Assembly: GCA_001599815.1 (NCBI GenBank)
Contig: BCIA01000006.1
Location: 2,296,961 to 2,360,960 of the forward strand
DNA length: 64,000 nucleotides
Direction of reading: 5' to 3'
Origin: Furcasterigmium furcatum
Taxonomy: Eukaryota; Ascomycota; Sordariomycetes; Glomerellales; Plectosphaerellaceae
The position numbers were made by a program, and so were the translations under genes. Shown in pieces: positions 42,362 through 55,470 of the stretch. How positions within the stretch are numbered: position 1 is the first letter of the stretch; every line of letters starts with the position of its first letter. The notes beneath the pieces are model-generated. The model was not told where the DNA came from. It worked only from the letters and a program-made list of their open reading frames with translations, and ran no database searches.

Positions 42362-42784
42362 GGTTCCCGTTGTGTATCGGCCTTGAGAAGCTTCCGGCTA
42401 GTTGTACAGAGATTGAGTGCTGCCCAGGGTAGTGGGAAGGGTTCGGCGCAATGTCGAGAGTGAAGGCATCGACTCTCTGAGCCCAAGAAATTTAGCTGCG
42501 AGCAGGTTGGAGGTCGCGGTACGTACCTGCAGGCGGCAGAGCTAGCTCACAGGGTGGGGCAAGCTTGGGGCAGCTTCCGTTGCAGTTTTTCCGGGGCGAT
42601 CATCAGCCGAAAAAAGTTGCGACCAGCAACAGTCCCGTCGGACCTCAATAGCATCATCCATCGCTCCAGCGCAACACCACCATCTCTCCGACATTCCTCT
42701 CCTACCGCGAGAGGATCTTACGGATACTGCGAGGTCAATCGCCCTGAGATAACACATCCCGCTCAGTCGCCAGACACCGACACG
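42362..42784. promoter_or_regulatory. Shared upstream region of SF3b4 and TOM7
   Basis: Only 423 bp separate the two divergent start codons, so this stretch should serve both genes. No TATA-like box is obvious. Confidence 0.5.
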
Positions 42785-43178
42785 ATGTTCGCCCTCTCCG
42801 AAGAGTCCAAGGTTCGAGCTACCGGAACCCTTCCGTGAAGGAAGACGACAGGATCTAATGCGAATGGGTTACAGGAGCGCATCGGCAAGATCATCGAGAT
42901 CTCCCGCATTGCCGTTCACTAGTATGTCACCGTTTGCCGATGAATCTCGCATGCCCTGCTAACGTCTCATCCAGTGGCTACCTCCCTCTGATCCTCTACC
43001 TCGGTACGAACAACGGGCAGCGATAAGCATGTTCTCTCTGCAAACCACTGACATGATTTCTCCAGGCTACACTCGCAGCGAGCCCAAGCCTTCCATCATC
43101 CGGTGCGTCACCTATCGCTTCCATGTCCCTGCGCAACCTGAGCTAACTAGCCCCAGCCTCCTCTCTCCCCTTTCTTGA
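42785..43178 (+). CDS. tom7: TOM complex subunit TOM7
   Basis: Five tiny exons (42785-42811, 42875-42921, 42975-43003, 43066-43102, 43157-43178) give 53 residues. Tom7 is a single-span subunit of the mitochondrial outer-membrane import channel and modulates assembly of the TOM complex. The spliced product begins MFALSEESKERIGKIIE, passes through VHYGYLPLILYLGYTRS and ends in RLLSPLS. This parallels yeast Tom7 (SDESKERI..., AHYGW...LYLG, LLSPL). The segment YLPLILYLG is the membrane helix. All four introns are GT-AG with clear acceptors, and every junction holds the frame. No single exon exceeds 16 codons. Confidence 0.9.
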
Positions 43179-44413
43179 GCGGAACGCCGACACAAGAACG
43201 AGCACAACTCGATGTATAATACGACACACAAGGGGGGTCTCGATGGTTTCGGCATTGTAATAATCTCTGCCGTGGGACGATAGAATCTGGATTGGGAAGA
43301 GACGGGATCACGAGCGGCAGAGCTCCGGTGTCCTGTGGCCATAGCATGCGTGGCCTGTACAAATACGCGCTGATAATCAAATGAACCACTCTGACGAACA
43401 TTTGGCACTTTGATGTTTCTATTTTCGGCCCTTCTTTCTCCCGTTCGACGTCGCCCAACAGCCGAAGTTTCCTCTCCATCCGAAGGCGTCTTCCAGTGGG
43501 GTACGGGACCGACACCAGGCTCGGAATCCCCACTCGGCCAGCTTCTTGGGATTGTAATTCAAGGGGCAATTCATCCTAGGACTCCTCTTGTCTTGGTGTT
43601 GGCTTAGGAATGATCTTTGGGTAGAACTGTTCAAAACGTATACTGGCATACGTGATAATTCCTTGGTGTGTGAGAAGAGTGGCCAGTGTGCCATGTGAAA
43701 GCTCAGAAAACATGGCCGGCCCAGCTATGATGCCGTCCGGATACGTTGCCATTGAATGATCTCATATTGAGCAAGAGGCCATGTGAATTTCTTCAAGTTG
43801 ACAGAAAGGTCATCTCGATTTTGTTAGGCTCGATGTGACGCCTGTTGGTCGATGTGGCCGTTCCGAGAGCGGCCATCTTTTCTGCGACCCTCCTGGGTGG
43901 TTCAGCTACTGCCCGACTGAGTACGTGTTTTATTGGAGACATGTTAAAATACTTGAAAGGTTTGTTCATGTCACGTATTCACACGTCCTCAACCCTTCGT
44001 GAAGATCATTACTGGCCATCCTGCGTGACTGGATTTAAAAGAGGTAGCATCTGCGCTTCCACGTGGGATTCTTTGGTGCAGCCGCTCCTGCCTCTTCAGA
44101 GAATATCCAGCTCCGTTTTGGGAACCACAGGAATCGCCGGCCGGTCCCGGGGCAGGCGCAGAATCCCGGCCGGCCCGGAGCTCTTACTGCGGCCCGGCCC
44201 CGGGAGGTTCGGCCGAAAAGTGGGACAGTCCAGCTTTTCCCGGATCTCTGGATGCCGGTCCACTGCGATTGTTCTCCCCTCCAACACAAACACGCCCAAC
44301 ACCCCGATTTACGTGCTGCCATTCATTTCCCAAGCTTCCCTATCCTTCCTCAAGCTCTGTTAGCCATGTAAATCCCCATTCATCCGCCCATCACCCTGCC
44401 TCCGAACGCTGGC
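43179..44413. other. Intergenic region with a degenerate repeat copy
   Basis: These 1.2 kb include the 3' flank of TOM7, a decayed repeat at 43787-43878 and the promoter of the FAD carrier gene. No coding feature is supported. Confidence 0.5.
43787..43878. repeat. Degenerate dispersed repeat, copy B
   Basis: This copy matches 25663-25816 in the order of TCAAGTTGA, GATTTTGTTAGGCTCGA and a final TGGCCGTTCCGAGAGCGGCC plus ATCT. It is about 60 bp shorter in the middle. Differences in the best block are A/G changes. Confidence 0.45.
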
Positions 44414-45449
44414 ATGTCGCAACCCCGCCAGGCGGGCATCGCGCCCGCCCTTGTCGAGACCATCGCCGGCCTCTCCGCCGGCTCCGTCGCGACGCTCGTT
44501 GTCCACCCTCTCGACATCGTCAAGACTCGGATGCAGAGTCAGTTCCCCCCACCCTGACTCCCACTGCCAGGGCTCGAGCTAACTCCAGTGGCCAGTCCAC
44601 CGCAGCACCGCGACCGTCCCGCAGCCTCCCCTCACGACCATGGCCCTCGTCCGCTCCCTGACCCAGAACAACCGGCCCCTTGCCTCCCTCTACCGCGGCC
44701 TCACCCCGAACCTCATCGGCAACGCGTCGAGTTGGGCGTCCTTCTTCTACTTCAAGTCACGCGTCGAGCGCTCGCTGGCCTACTACAAAGCTGGCACCGC
44801 CGCGGCTACCAACCCGAAGGACGTCCTCAAAGGGCATGACTTCTTCCTGTCCTCCGCCCTGGCCGGCGCGCTGACGCAGGTCCTCACAAACCCCATCTGG
44901 GTCATCAAGACGCGCATGGTCTCGTCCGACCGCGCCGCAGAGGGCGCCTACCCCAACATGATGGCTGGCGCGCGTCACATCTACGAGACCGAGGGATGGC
45001 AGGGCTTCTACCGCGGCCTGGGCGTCAGCCTGCTCACCGTCGCCCACGGCTCAGTCCAGTTCGCCGTGTACGAGCCCGCCAAGAAGGTGTACTTCCGCTC
45101 CCGCCAGATCGCGGCGGCCAAGATCGCGGGCGAGGGCCAGCAGCCGCCGATCGACCCGGCCCGCATGACCAACGAGGCGACCATCGCCATCTCGACCATG
45201 GCCAAGCTAGTCGCGGGCGCCGTCACTTATCCCCTCCAGGTCTTCAGGACCAGGCTGCAGAACTACAACGCCGATGAGCGGTTCGGCCGCGGCATCCGCG
45301 GCGTGGCCATCCAGCTGTGGCGCGAGGAGGGCATCCGCGGTTTCTACAGGGGCCTCGTCCCGGGTGTAGTCAGGGTCATGCCCGCGACTTGGGTTACTTT
45401 TCTCGTGTACGAGAACGTCAAGTACTATCTCCCCTTGTGGACCGCTTGA
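44414..45449 (+). CDS. flx1: Mitochondrial FAD carrier, FLX1-like (SLC25 family)
   Basis: Two exons (44414-44537 and 44596-45449) give 325 residues. The protein belongs to the SLC25 family and most resembles the FAD/folate carriers (yeast Flx1), which move FAD across the mitochondrial inner membrane. The three repeats have their signatures at PLDIVKTRMQ, PIWVIKTRM and PLQVFRTRLQ; PIW in the second repeat is characteristic of the FAD/folate subgroup. LYRGLTPNLIGNASSWASFF and GFYRGLGVSLLTVAHGSVQF are the matching helix starts. The frame needs the second of two nearby acceptors (CCAG before 44596, not CCAG before 44589), giving MQIHRSTA. The gene ends in YENVKYYLPLWTA. Confidence 0.9.
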
Positions 45450-48400
45450 GGCCGTTTTCTCAGCTGCGAGGGAGGGACGGGTTGTGACAACAACAAGCAC
45501 AACCACAACATGATTGCATTGCATTGTACAATAGAAAGCGCCACTCGGGAAGGATGAGTGCGAGGGAATGATACCCACATCATGATGATGAATTCTACTG
45601 CAACTTTCTCTTCATTTGTTCTTGGCCTTCCACGGTGAGGTGATATGCCATGTGTGACATCAAGCTCGGGTATGACGATGTGATGCGGACAGTAAATGAC
45701 TTGAACAACGAAATTCATAACCTACGGACCACGGAAAGGACAGAATTACGCGACACCTGGGTTTCCTTTCGCCATTTGCCGTTCAGATTCAATTCCTGTA
45801 CAGGCTATATTCCTTGACAACCTCCGCGACCACTCTACGCGGGACTTCATGGAACCTCGACATGAAAACTGAAACGAGCTCTCGGTATAGATGAGAACTT
45901 GCTTGTTTCATTCTACAGTGCAGAAGACCGGTTCGATTCAGTTTCTTTTCTGGTGGTCAAGCAGGGAATGTCTCAACTTGACAACATCTTGATGTGGCGT
46001 GTGTTGCCATCGTTGATGCCATCATATTCTCCGTTTCGTTGACCTAGATCTGCCTGCAAGACCAATACAAGGCAGCAAGACAAATTTTTTTGAAAAGGAA
46101 AATGACCTCCAAGAAGACTGCCAAAGTAGTCGAGGGCTTCAGAACTTGGAAAGCAAACTGGGCCTCCTCCATCACGGACTGAAGCATTGTATTGTGACAA
46201 AGACATACATGATGTCTGCGGATTACTGGGACCAGTGGGCCCAAAAACGACAGAATAATAGCAGAAGAGGTTCAATTATTAGGATTTGCTATTATCAGGC
46301 TATGGCTGCTTGCAGGCGCTGGCCTCTATCGAAGGAGGTCAGACTTGGCCGGAGAAGACCTGCATCAACGACGTCGCCCTTCCAATGCATATCGGCACGG
46401 GACCAAGCCTGGGGAACTCACGAGGGGAATCTTAATATAGACATATGGATGTAGTATCGACGGCTTCGCCATTGTTGATAGTCCGGACATCTGGACTACA
46501 CCGGCGCTCGTGTCTCTCCAGACCGTCCTCGCTGGCTTCCCCGTGCTATTCGTAGCCCCAAGACCGCTTCATCGGGAGTACGACGCCCGAAGATACCATC
46601 AACAAACCTGGAAACGGTTTGACGAGCTCGGATGAAACCCTCAAAGCACTGGCATCACTCATCCCGGAGGCAGGCTGCACGCATCTCTCTGTCCAGTCAT
46701 CTTCACGACCTGCAGCGTCCTCCCCCAACCATCGATCTGGTCCAACCAAGGTGACAGCATCCTCAACATCTTCAGCAACATCTTCTTCACCGCAACAAGA
46801 CTTGAACACCATCTTTACCCTCTCGTAACCAGTCAGTTCTCGTGTCATAGGCTCACATCGGCTCCCTCCCTCCCTCCCATCATGCACGTCGCCCAAGGAG
46901 TGAATGAATCCTGCACTTTTGATGTGCCCGTTCACCGCTTCGCCAGACTCACCGCTCCCTCTCTGCCGTCAAAACCATCCACACCTTCCTTGCCTTCCTT
47001 TCACCGCAGGCAGGCCTCAATACTCTTCGCCATCAGAGGTCAAGCTCAAGGATATCCCATGCTCCCCTTTGCAGCGCGCATCAACTCAAGGCATCGCAAA
47101 GCTCACTCCCCTCCACCACGCTGCCCCTTTACCTGCCCAGCTGAACATTATCTCAACACTGGTCTATGCCGGCATTTGTCACCGTCTTCCATGACTTACT
47201 CGTGCCTCATGGTGGGGGGCCAATCTTAACATCATCAGATTCCGCATGAACCTCCCGTCCAAAGATGGGCATCTCAGCCCCTGACTGGACACTCTCGCCC
47301 CCCGTGAACGACGCGCCCCTGAGTCGAAGAGTAAAAATACAGTTCAATGACAAGCTGAGCCTCACAGCCTCCCGCCCAAACAATGCGACGCCGGGGCGCA
47401 TAACCCAGAAACACATCTGTTTCTCCCTTGCCTCCGCCCCCAGCCAACCAGACCACAAACACCTCCCACGGCGCCGCGTCCTCGCCGTCCACGCCCCCTC
47501 CTCGAGGGCTTGAGATGAGAACAGCTCACAGGGACCAGGCCGCGAACAGAGCACACGCCTCCCATGGCGAGCCCACCAGTGAGACAATCGCCGCTGGCCG
47601 ATCGGCAGCCTCCGCGGCCGACCATCGCCGGTGCCGCGAGATGAGCCAGATCCGAGGAGACTGAGCACATCAGAGGGACCGGGGGAGGGGCGAGTCGCCA
47701 CTCCTGCCCCTCTCATCCATCTGATACATGATTTCTGCTTTCGTCTTCGTGGACATTGCCCTTCTAGGACTGCACTGCCAGATGACCAGGATGCCAGCGA
47801 AGGTCACTGTACATCGACACATGAGCACTGACACGGAGTGTACTCCGTTAATCGCGCAGGACAGACAGCATGAGGATATCTCGGCCGGGAGATCAGACCT
47901 CTGACCCCGCCCCGGACAACGACAAGGGCAGGGAATGGCAGGGCAGGGCAGGGCATGGCATCAGACCATGGTAAGCAAACATGGATGAAGAACGAGTTCT
48001 CGTCGATCTGCCTGCCGCATCAAGTGTCCGAGCAGAATGCAGCGTGATGCACCCCCTCCCATGCATGCATTTCCTGAGCTTTGTCCCTCTTGCTTGACCT
48101 TGACCTTGTTCTGCGATGTGGAGGTTTGACAACAAGACGGGGGGGCAATGAGTGACGGGATATATCTGCTACAAGAGGCGGGCTCGCTTCCCTGTAGAGG
48201 AGGCTCAATCGCCGGTAGATGCCGACGGGGTCATCTTGCGAGATGGTGAGCCGGGCAACAGCCGGGGAAGGTCAGATATCCCGTCCACTTCGGAACCAAT
48301 GAGCCGAAGACCACCAGAAGATCTCATCTTGTTGTCCGGGCAGGCTGCGACCAGTGGGATGGCGAGGAATACAGGCCAAAGAAGACTGTATCCCAGCAAT

Positions 48401-51400
48401 GCCCTCGACGGCCGATAAGAGGATTGCCCCCCCGACCACGGAGGCATTATTTCCGCGGACACTCACGCCCTCTCCGACTGGCCGTGCCATCATCCATCAA
48501 TGCCTGCGCAAGGTGTTGCGCTCTGTCCTCGACAAGATGCAGTCAACTCTGGCGAGACCCCGCCGTCTCGTCGAGATCTCACGTCAATCCGGCTCGGCGC
48601 TGCGTCGTAGATCTTTGAGTTGGATCCCGCAACCTATCAGATCTGGTGATCCACGATCTCGTATCGTTGCTGCGGGCAGGGTATCTCTTTCAGGAAGCCG
48701 ACCCGCGATGGAAATGGCAGACCTTGCGAGTCCCCAACTCCCCCAGCAGCAGCGAATGCCGGGGGCCCTGTCGGCCCCTCGCCCACTGATTACCGAAGAA
48801 AGATCCTGCGGGCGAGATGGGGACACTCTCGTCACATTTCAACTTCTGGAAGCCCGTGTCAGCGAGCAGAATCCTTGTTGAAACGAGATTTCTTCGGAGA
48901 GGGTACTTGTATGTATGTAGGACTCATCGACTGATTCCCAACTCACCCGGGGCTGGAACTTCTGTACATACAGCGCAGGTCTGAATTGGCCGCGAGTCAA
49001 AGAGCAGCAGGAACAAACAGCTTGCCTCAATTTGCCGAAACCATGCATTTCAAGAGGCCGTCCTGAGATTCCGAGGCTCCATCTGCTCCCAGGACGTGTG
49101 TCCCGGCACTGATTACGAGTGGGCTCAGGGGCATATTTCCTCAGCATCCCTCTAGCCCAATCGAAGGCCGCAGCGACACGCCCTCGTCTGTCTCCCAGGC
49201 ATGCTTGGAGTAAGTCAGGCGATGTTGACGTGGTGGGATGGAAGAATGAAGTCTGAAGTTGAAAGACAGGTGCTGGTTTGCTGTCGGCGTTTGGGCGGCG
49301 AACTGCCGAGCAAGGTTGATGCTGGGAATCGATGGCCCCCAAGAACACTGTTGGCGCGCTTGAGGCCTCTCATACCAGCCGATAATAGCTCAGCATCTAC
49401 AGGGTTGAGCGGCAACGCTTGCTGTGGGCGGCAAACTCCAGTGGTCGGATACCATGGAACAGCCCTCAGATGCGGAAGTAGGTAGGCTGGGCTCGGCTGT
49501 CGGCCGTCTGAACCAGAACAGGTATCAGATCGGACGCAGTCGGCAGAGCTGAGATGAGTCCATCTGTCAAGCGGCGTCGACCTCATGACTACTGGAGGAG
49601 AACCGGCTGACGGGTCAACGCCGTCTCATCACCGTCTGCGTGTCTCAGACCAGCCTCCCAATGATTCAACCACGGACGTCGCGCCATCTTCCCCGGAGGC
49701 GCCAGGCTGCTAGGTGCATGTGGCTGCCGGGGCAGAGACACTGTCTTTGGATACCGAATCCGCTGCAGCCACATGCCACAGCACAAGACGCACAGAGTAA
49801 GACCTGCCTGGGTCAGCGGGTCGTGAAATCCGATAACCCGATCGTCCAAGCGTGCTGAGTGCTGGTTGTCTGCTGGTGAGCTCTTGATACGGGCGGAAGT
49901 GAGGCATGTTCATCCAGTCTGTGTGCGCGCCATGGCCGACCATCTATCTCGTTCGTGGTCAGGTCGGACACGGACTCCCCAGATCTCTTGCGCCACGATC
50001 CAGCAGGCCGTAAGGAGGGCTTCACGACGATTCATGCAGACAGAGCGCAACGGCTGTCCCGTCAACCTGTCTCACCACTCCAGAGTGGCTGAGATTGACT
50101 TTGACATACATACGGGAGAGACACTTCTTTGCACCTCGATTGGGATGATGAGCCCCTGCATTCTCTCGTTTCGAGCGCTGGCTTCGACCTCCTCCCAGGG
50201 CCTCATGCTAGATTGTGCGTTTGACTGTTTCGCAAAATTGACCCGATGCGGAGGGATCTCGCCCGCGTTTGCTCCTCCCAATGCGTACATATGTCCAGCA
50301 AACAGGTGTTCGTGGAGACTGGTACATAATACATATTTAGAGAGAGTCCTTGTCTCAGTTGGCACGGACCTGAATGTGACAGATGAAGCTGAGGGGTCCT
50401 GAGGCGCCCCATCGCCTTTTCTCGCTGACATCGCCCAGCCCAGCCCAGCCTGCGCTGGAGTGCGGTAAGCCACGGGCGATCCCCCTCGGCGGCATGCATC
50501 CTGGCCCACGCCTAGCTTAATGTAGGGCAACGGGCAATAGTCGATCTCCGTCAGGGTCCGTCGTCTCTTGGATCTTCCTCCTAGCGCAGGTGGTCACGAT
50601 GATGCCCTTCTCACCCCCCGCTCGTGACGAGTTTTGCATTTCTGTCACATTCGAGCAGGCACATTTGTCAGTGGTCGCCGCGAAATGTGATATGCCCAGC
50701 TCACCTGACTTTGAATCTTGGGCGAACATTTCGTCGCCCCGCAGGCCCCGTACGCAGGCAAAGCTGGCTTGCCATCCACCCACGACGGGGAGTGAGACGG
50801 GATTGATTGGACTTGGCCGTTTGTCCATTCACCCCAGAACCCTACCAGCAAAAGCGTCTGTGGTGTCTGCGTCCACTCAGGCCGGCAGCCCAATGATAAG
50901 GCTGAAGGGACCGTGTGCTGGATGCTTGTGCTGCTGAGGCCGATGCTGGTAACTGGGATATGCCCTGAAGAAGGACTGCCAGACCAGAACCGCCGTTAGA
51001 TGATGGCTTCGTTCAGGCAGTTTCCTTGGTGCGCATGCTGGTCCTTTCACCTGTGCCCTTGACACACGGTGCGCCCAGTGGTTTCCCGCCCTCCCATTTG
51101 TCTTGGACTAGTCTCCGCCTAGTTCGGGTTTGATGGCGGCACGGGTCGTTCAAATTAGTGCAAAGGACGGTCGGCGGGACTAAAATTGAGGCTTTCCTTG
51201 AATTGGGTTGGCACTGGCAACGGTCCAAGTAGTGTACTTACTGTTGTAGGTACCTGGAGAGTGAGCCCTGGGCGATGGGTCTTGTTACATACAGGACGCT
51301 GTTGAGATGCTCTTCAGTCGGGTGTGTCGTCTTTGAGCCACACTGTGGCATGAATCCTCGATGATCGCACGAGCGAAGATAGATTAGAGTGTGGAGGTAG

Positions 51401-53050
51401 ATCCGGCGGGGTGATTGGTGTCGTGGGTTGGGTCGATGGTGGTGTGCTCGGGGGTGGAGGTACGTACCCATACATCAACAGGTCTGTCCAGTTGATGCAT
51501 TCGAGGATCAGATTTGTGCTCGAAGGACTTGTACGTAATCAGATGGACTTATCCCACCCCCACGTTCATCGGTCTGGGATGAGCTTCCGAGCTTGGGTCA
51601 CTGGTGCCGTGATAAGATGCTCTTTGCGCCGGACTCGGGGTCTGCCGTGTCAAACCGTCGGGAGTCTCCTGCTGCCCAGCGACTGTTTGGCTGGCGCGAT
51701 GCCGCCTAATTAGCTGGTTGCAACGTTCCGGAGAAATTCTCCTGAACGAGTAGTATCAGTACATACATGGTATGTTTTAGTGTGGGTGGGCAATCTCAGG
51801 CACCTGAGGGTGCCAGGGGGTGATCGATCACACTTCAACCGCAGCCTTGGGTTCTGGCCACTCTCAGGCTGGTTGGCATCGCCTATTCTGGTTCTGTGGC
51901 ACTCCATCATTCGCTGCTACAGGCTCAGGGCGCTTTCTTTTTCGCCCGGGACTCGCCTTCCAGCGGGCCGGCTGCGTAGTGCAACCTGCACCCGAACCGA
52001 AAGGGATATCAATGACGGACAACGGCCAGGATGCGGCGGTGGGTTGGAAACCTTAAACTGCGCATCAAGTTGACACACCCCGAAAACGATCGGGGCCAGA
52101 AACGAGGAATCCTGACGGCGAGCGCAAGCTGGACGAATGTCAGGTGGCCGGTTCTGATGCGCGGATCAGTAATCGAAGGGTCCTTGTTCAAACCCCCTTT
52201 CCAAACTTGGGCTCAGATGACAATTGGCTCCTCACGCACATTGCGCTGCGCCAAACCCACTCATCAATGCAGTCATTGCAGGGTTAGGGTCTCTTCTGAG
52301 GGGGCATCCATGGCAGGTGTGTTCTCAGGACTAGCCAGTGCCAGCCAGCTTGCCAGCCAGCCTGGTGCGACCAGAGCTTGTTGTTCCTGACAAGTATGTC
52401 GCAATCTGCAACGCCAGTTTTCTTCTTTTTCTGAGTCCCGATGAGCGGATGGTTCGTAGCCAGAAACAGCGACAACGGGAATCAAGCCGCAGGCGCCGAC
52501 CCAGCGCAACGGGTTGCGGGCACTTAATCGAAAAGCAAGTGCAGGCCGCGATCGATCCGTCGGATTGTTGCAGCTCGCGGGCATCGCATCGCATCTTGGT
52601 GAAATGGTCACATATCATATTTTCCCGTGAGAGCTTACGGTGGCTGCTACTAGTGCCGTCTGGCAAGCGCCAAGCCGCGGAAGACAGAGAGCGAGGACCG
52701 GGTCTGAGAGAAGTCGCGCATTCAGCGTGACGGAAACAAAAGATGAGAAATGATGAGAGGCAAGCTGAGGCTGCCTCAATGCCATGTATGTTGTCACCCG
52801 CGGCCATGGGTGAAAAGTCGGAGTAGGAATGCGGGTGTCGATCATGCTGGCCCAGCCGCAGAATGAGGCGCACCGTACCGATATGGTTGCGCTGTCCATC
52901 TGTGCGGCTTGCATCGCCAGAAATCGCAAAGCTGGTACGGATCCCTGCTCGGTCAAGCCAAAATGTGAGAGAGGGGAGAGTAGAGGTCCGACTTTGGGTT
53001 ATTGCAGAGAAAAGGTTGCAATATGTCCCCGAGAGACAGGGGCTGGCAGT

Positions 53051-53066
53051 TGCGCTGCGCAGCGCA
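53051..53066. repeat. Perfect 16-bp palindrome
   Basis: TGCGCTGCGCAGCGCA equals its own reverse complement, with no spacer. It lies in the 10.4-kb gene-poor region. Confidence 0.7.
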
Positions 53067-55454
53067 GTCGAGACGGTGAAAAACACGGAGACCGATATCC
53101 ATCGGAGCAGGATGGATTAGAGTACTGTCCGAATGATCTGTACCTGGCTGCTGAAGATGTGAGGTCAAGGATTGATGAAGCTGAGGTGCGTCCCTTGCAT
53201 CAATCATCTAGTCGGCGGGTAATTACGTAGCAGGATGGCGGAGCAAGTTGGCCGGGTGGGCAACTCCATCGAAGGCCGATATCAGCCAGGCCAGGTACAT
53301 GTCGATGCAGAGGTCAACCTTCCGATCAGCCTCCAAAGGCAGGGAAAGACAGGGCGAGTCCCAGGCCGGGGAAGACGGAAACCTGATGCGGCAAGGGACG
53401 GTCATTGGGTGGTGTCATCGCGGCCTGGTGAAGTCGACGCTTAGAGTGAGACCAAGTGCGGGACTGGGTGGTGAAAAAGTGACAGGAGGCAGCCGAATAT
53501 GATGAGTTCCCGGGAGGAGGGGAAGCCGAGCAGAGGAAGACGAGGTTCCCATGGCAGCTGAACTCGCCGCAGAGAGTCGAGGGCTCGCTAGCCAAGAAGC
53601 CAGACCAGCAGAACACGGGATGGATGTGATGGATGGGGGTAGAGAGATGATCGGATGTGGCCTCGATGTCCTTATCTTGGATGGTGATGAGGTGATGGAA
53701 TGTCGATGGCTCTGCAGAGCATTGGATGAGTCTGAGGTTGAGGTGGTGGTCATTATCTTCCAAGGTTGGAGGAGACAAGGGACCGCCTACTCACTTACAC
53801 CCCGCTCTTGCCATGACGACTCCTACCAACCAGCTGCTCTTTCCCGGGAGAATGGGTGCTGGAGGTGTGCCTTCCTGGACCTGCTGTACCTCCCACTTTG
53901 AGGTCGAGTGCCAGGCCCAGTGGAGGATCCATGGATCTCCAGTGTGCGCGCGGGGGGAAGGTGCATGCCCTGCTGGACGCTGTAAGGGAAGGAGCAGGGC
54001 AGGGGACGGGATGTAGGGCGTGGGCCTAGCGGATTTGGTGACCGAGCTAGGGCACGAGTGGGTTAACGTCCCCAATCCCGAGCCCCACAGCGGCTTCTCC
54101 GGGGCACGCAGCACCTTCACCTCGCCTCCCTCACGCCCCCAAGACCCAAGGGGACCGACCCCCAGAGACAACCCTCACTCCAAAATGGGCGGGAAATCCA
54201 CCCCCTCGACCCTTGCTTCACACCAAGTCCAAGACTGGAGATCCCAGACGGCAGGGTCAGCCCCTGATCTGCTTCATCTGCGCAAAGCCTGGCCCTCCCT
54301 CCTGCCGCCTCACCTCCCAGGCACCACCACCCCAGTTCGCCGCCGAGAGGAGACGGACGAGACGGGCAGACGGACGGACGACGAGAGACAGAGACGCACA
54401 GAAAGCCAGAGGCCTCGTCTCGGAGTCCGGGACACGGAACTGAAGGGACTTGCCCTCATCATCCGGGGACCGAACGTGCCAACGTGCCTGGATGTGCGAT
54501 ATCTTCGGCCTTGGTGGTCCACATCGCAGCTCATCCCCATGCCCTTGCTGGACCACGATGCCCCATGTCGTCTATGTTTATGATCAACAGCTAGTGGGCG
54601 GAGTCCATGGGCGGCTTGAGAAGAAACGTCTTCCTCGTCGCAAGATGGTTGATCGAACCTTGATACCTCACTACCGCCCCCCTCCACGACCGACGTCAAT
54701 TCTGATTACTTTGCGCTGAGCTGGACTTCTGGCCCACATCAACCCCTGCGCAACCTCGCCCATGGTTCACACACCAGCTTCGACGAACTGTCGTGGCGAT
54801 GCCTTTCCCTGTCGGCCTGGACGGGGTTGGTCTCTACGTCTGGGGGCAGGCAGTCAGTCAGAGACAGAGTCAAGACACGGCATGGATGGCCATCTCGCTC
54901 CAAAGCCCCCCAGCCCCGGGCCTGAACGTGCAAAGAAGAAACAACACGAGGACTCCCTCCTTCCTGTTGTTTCGACTCGTCGCACATCGCCTTGAAGCTC
55001 TTCCTATTCTCGGAGCTGGTTGCTTCAGAGGCAGAGAGCGACCTGTCAACATACGTCTTCCCATTTTATCAAGTACCTCTTGCTCTCTTGGTCTGCCAAT
55101 AGCGCTGGAGGAACAGGCCGGCTGATAGCCGTCATGAGCTCGTCTCTCCATGTCTCAGACGATGCCTGGGCCACTCTCATGGACCCGGCCTCTTGATGCC
55201 GGGGTCGGTCTGGAGTCTTTCCATCTGGCTCTCGTCTCTCCAGTACCGGTACCTGCCTGGCGCCCAGGAGGGGGTGCCTGTCCCTCTTCCTCCCACCCCC
55301 ATCCCCGCCTCCTTCGGTCACCATCTGGCACTATCTCTGCACCCCCGGCAGCCGCCGACACCCCATCCACTGGTGGGGGTACTCGAACACAGAAGGTATG
55401 GCGAAAACGATGGACATGGGACCTTGCAAGCCCCGGCACAAGAAGAACCAGCAC

Positions 55455-55470
55455 GTATGTACGTACATAC
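55455..55470. repeat. Perfect 16-bp palindrome next to a tetranucleotide run
   Basis: GTATGTACGTACATAC is its own reverse complement and is followed by further ATAC/ATGT units. It lies about 420 bp upstream of the zinc-finger protein start. Confidence 0.6.

Noticed and set aside
47207..47716. 169-codon minus-strand open frame in the 10.4-kb gene-poor region
   Set aside because: Composition is random Arg/Gly/Ser-rich, no domain, no splice partners and no favourable start context.
47926..47960. GGGCA repeats considered as a regulatory array
   Set aside because: A short imperfect microsatellite run; nothing beyond simple-sequence slippage is supported.
52276..52291. GGGTTAGGG, resembling telomere repeat TTAGGG
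   Set aside because: Fewer than two full units; a similar single hit occurs at 21860. This is expected by chance and does not indicate a telomere.
52331..53086. 251-codon minus-strand open frame
   Set aside because: No recognisable motif, composition of noncoding sequence, and competing frames of similar length on the other strand.
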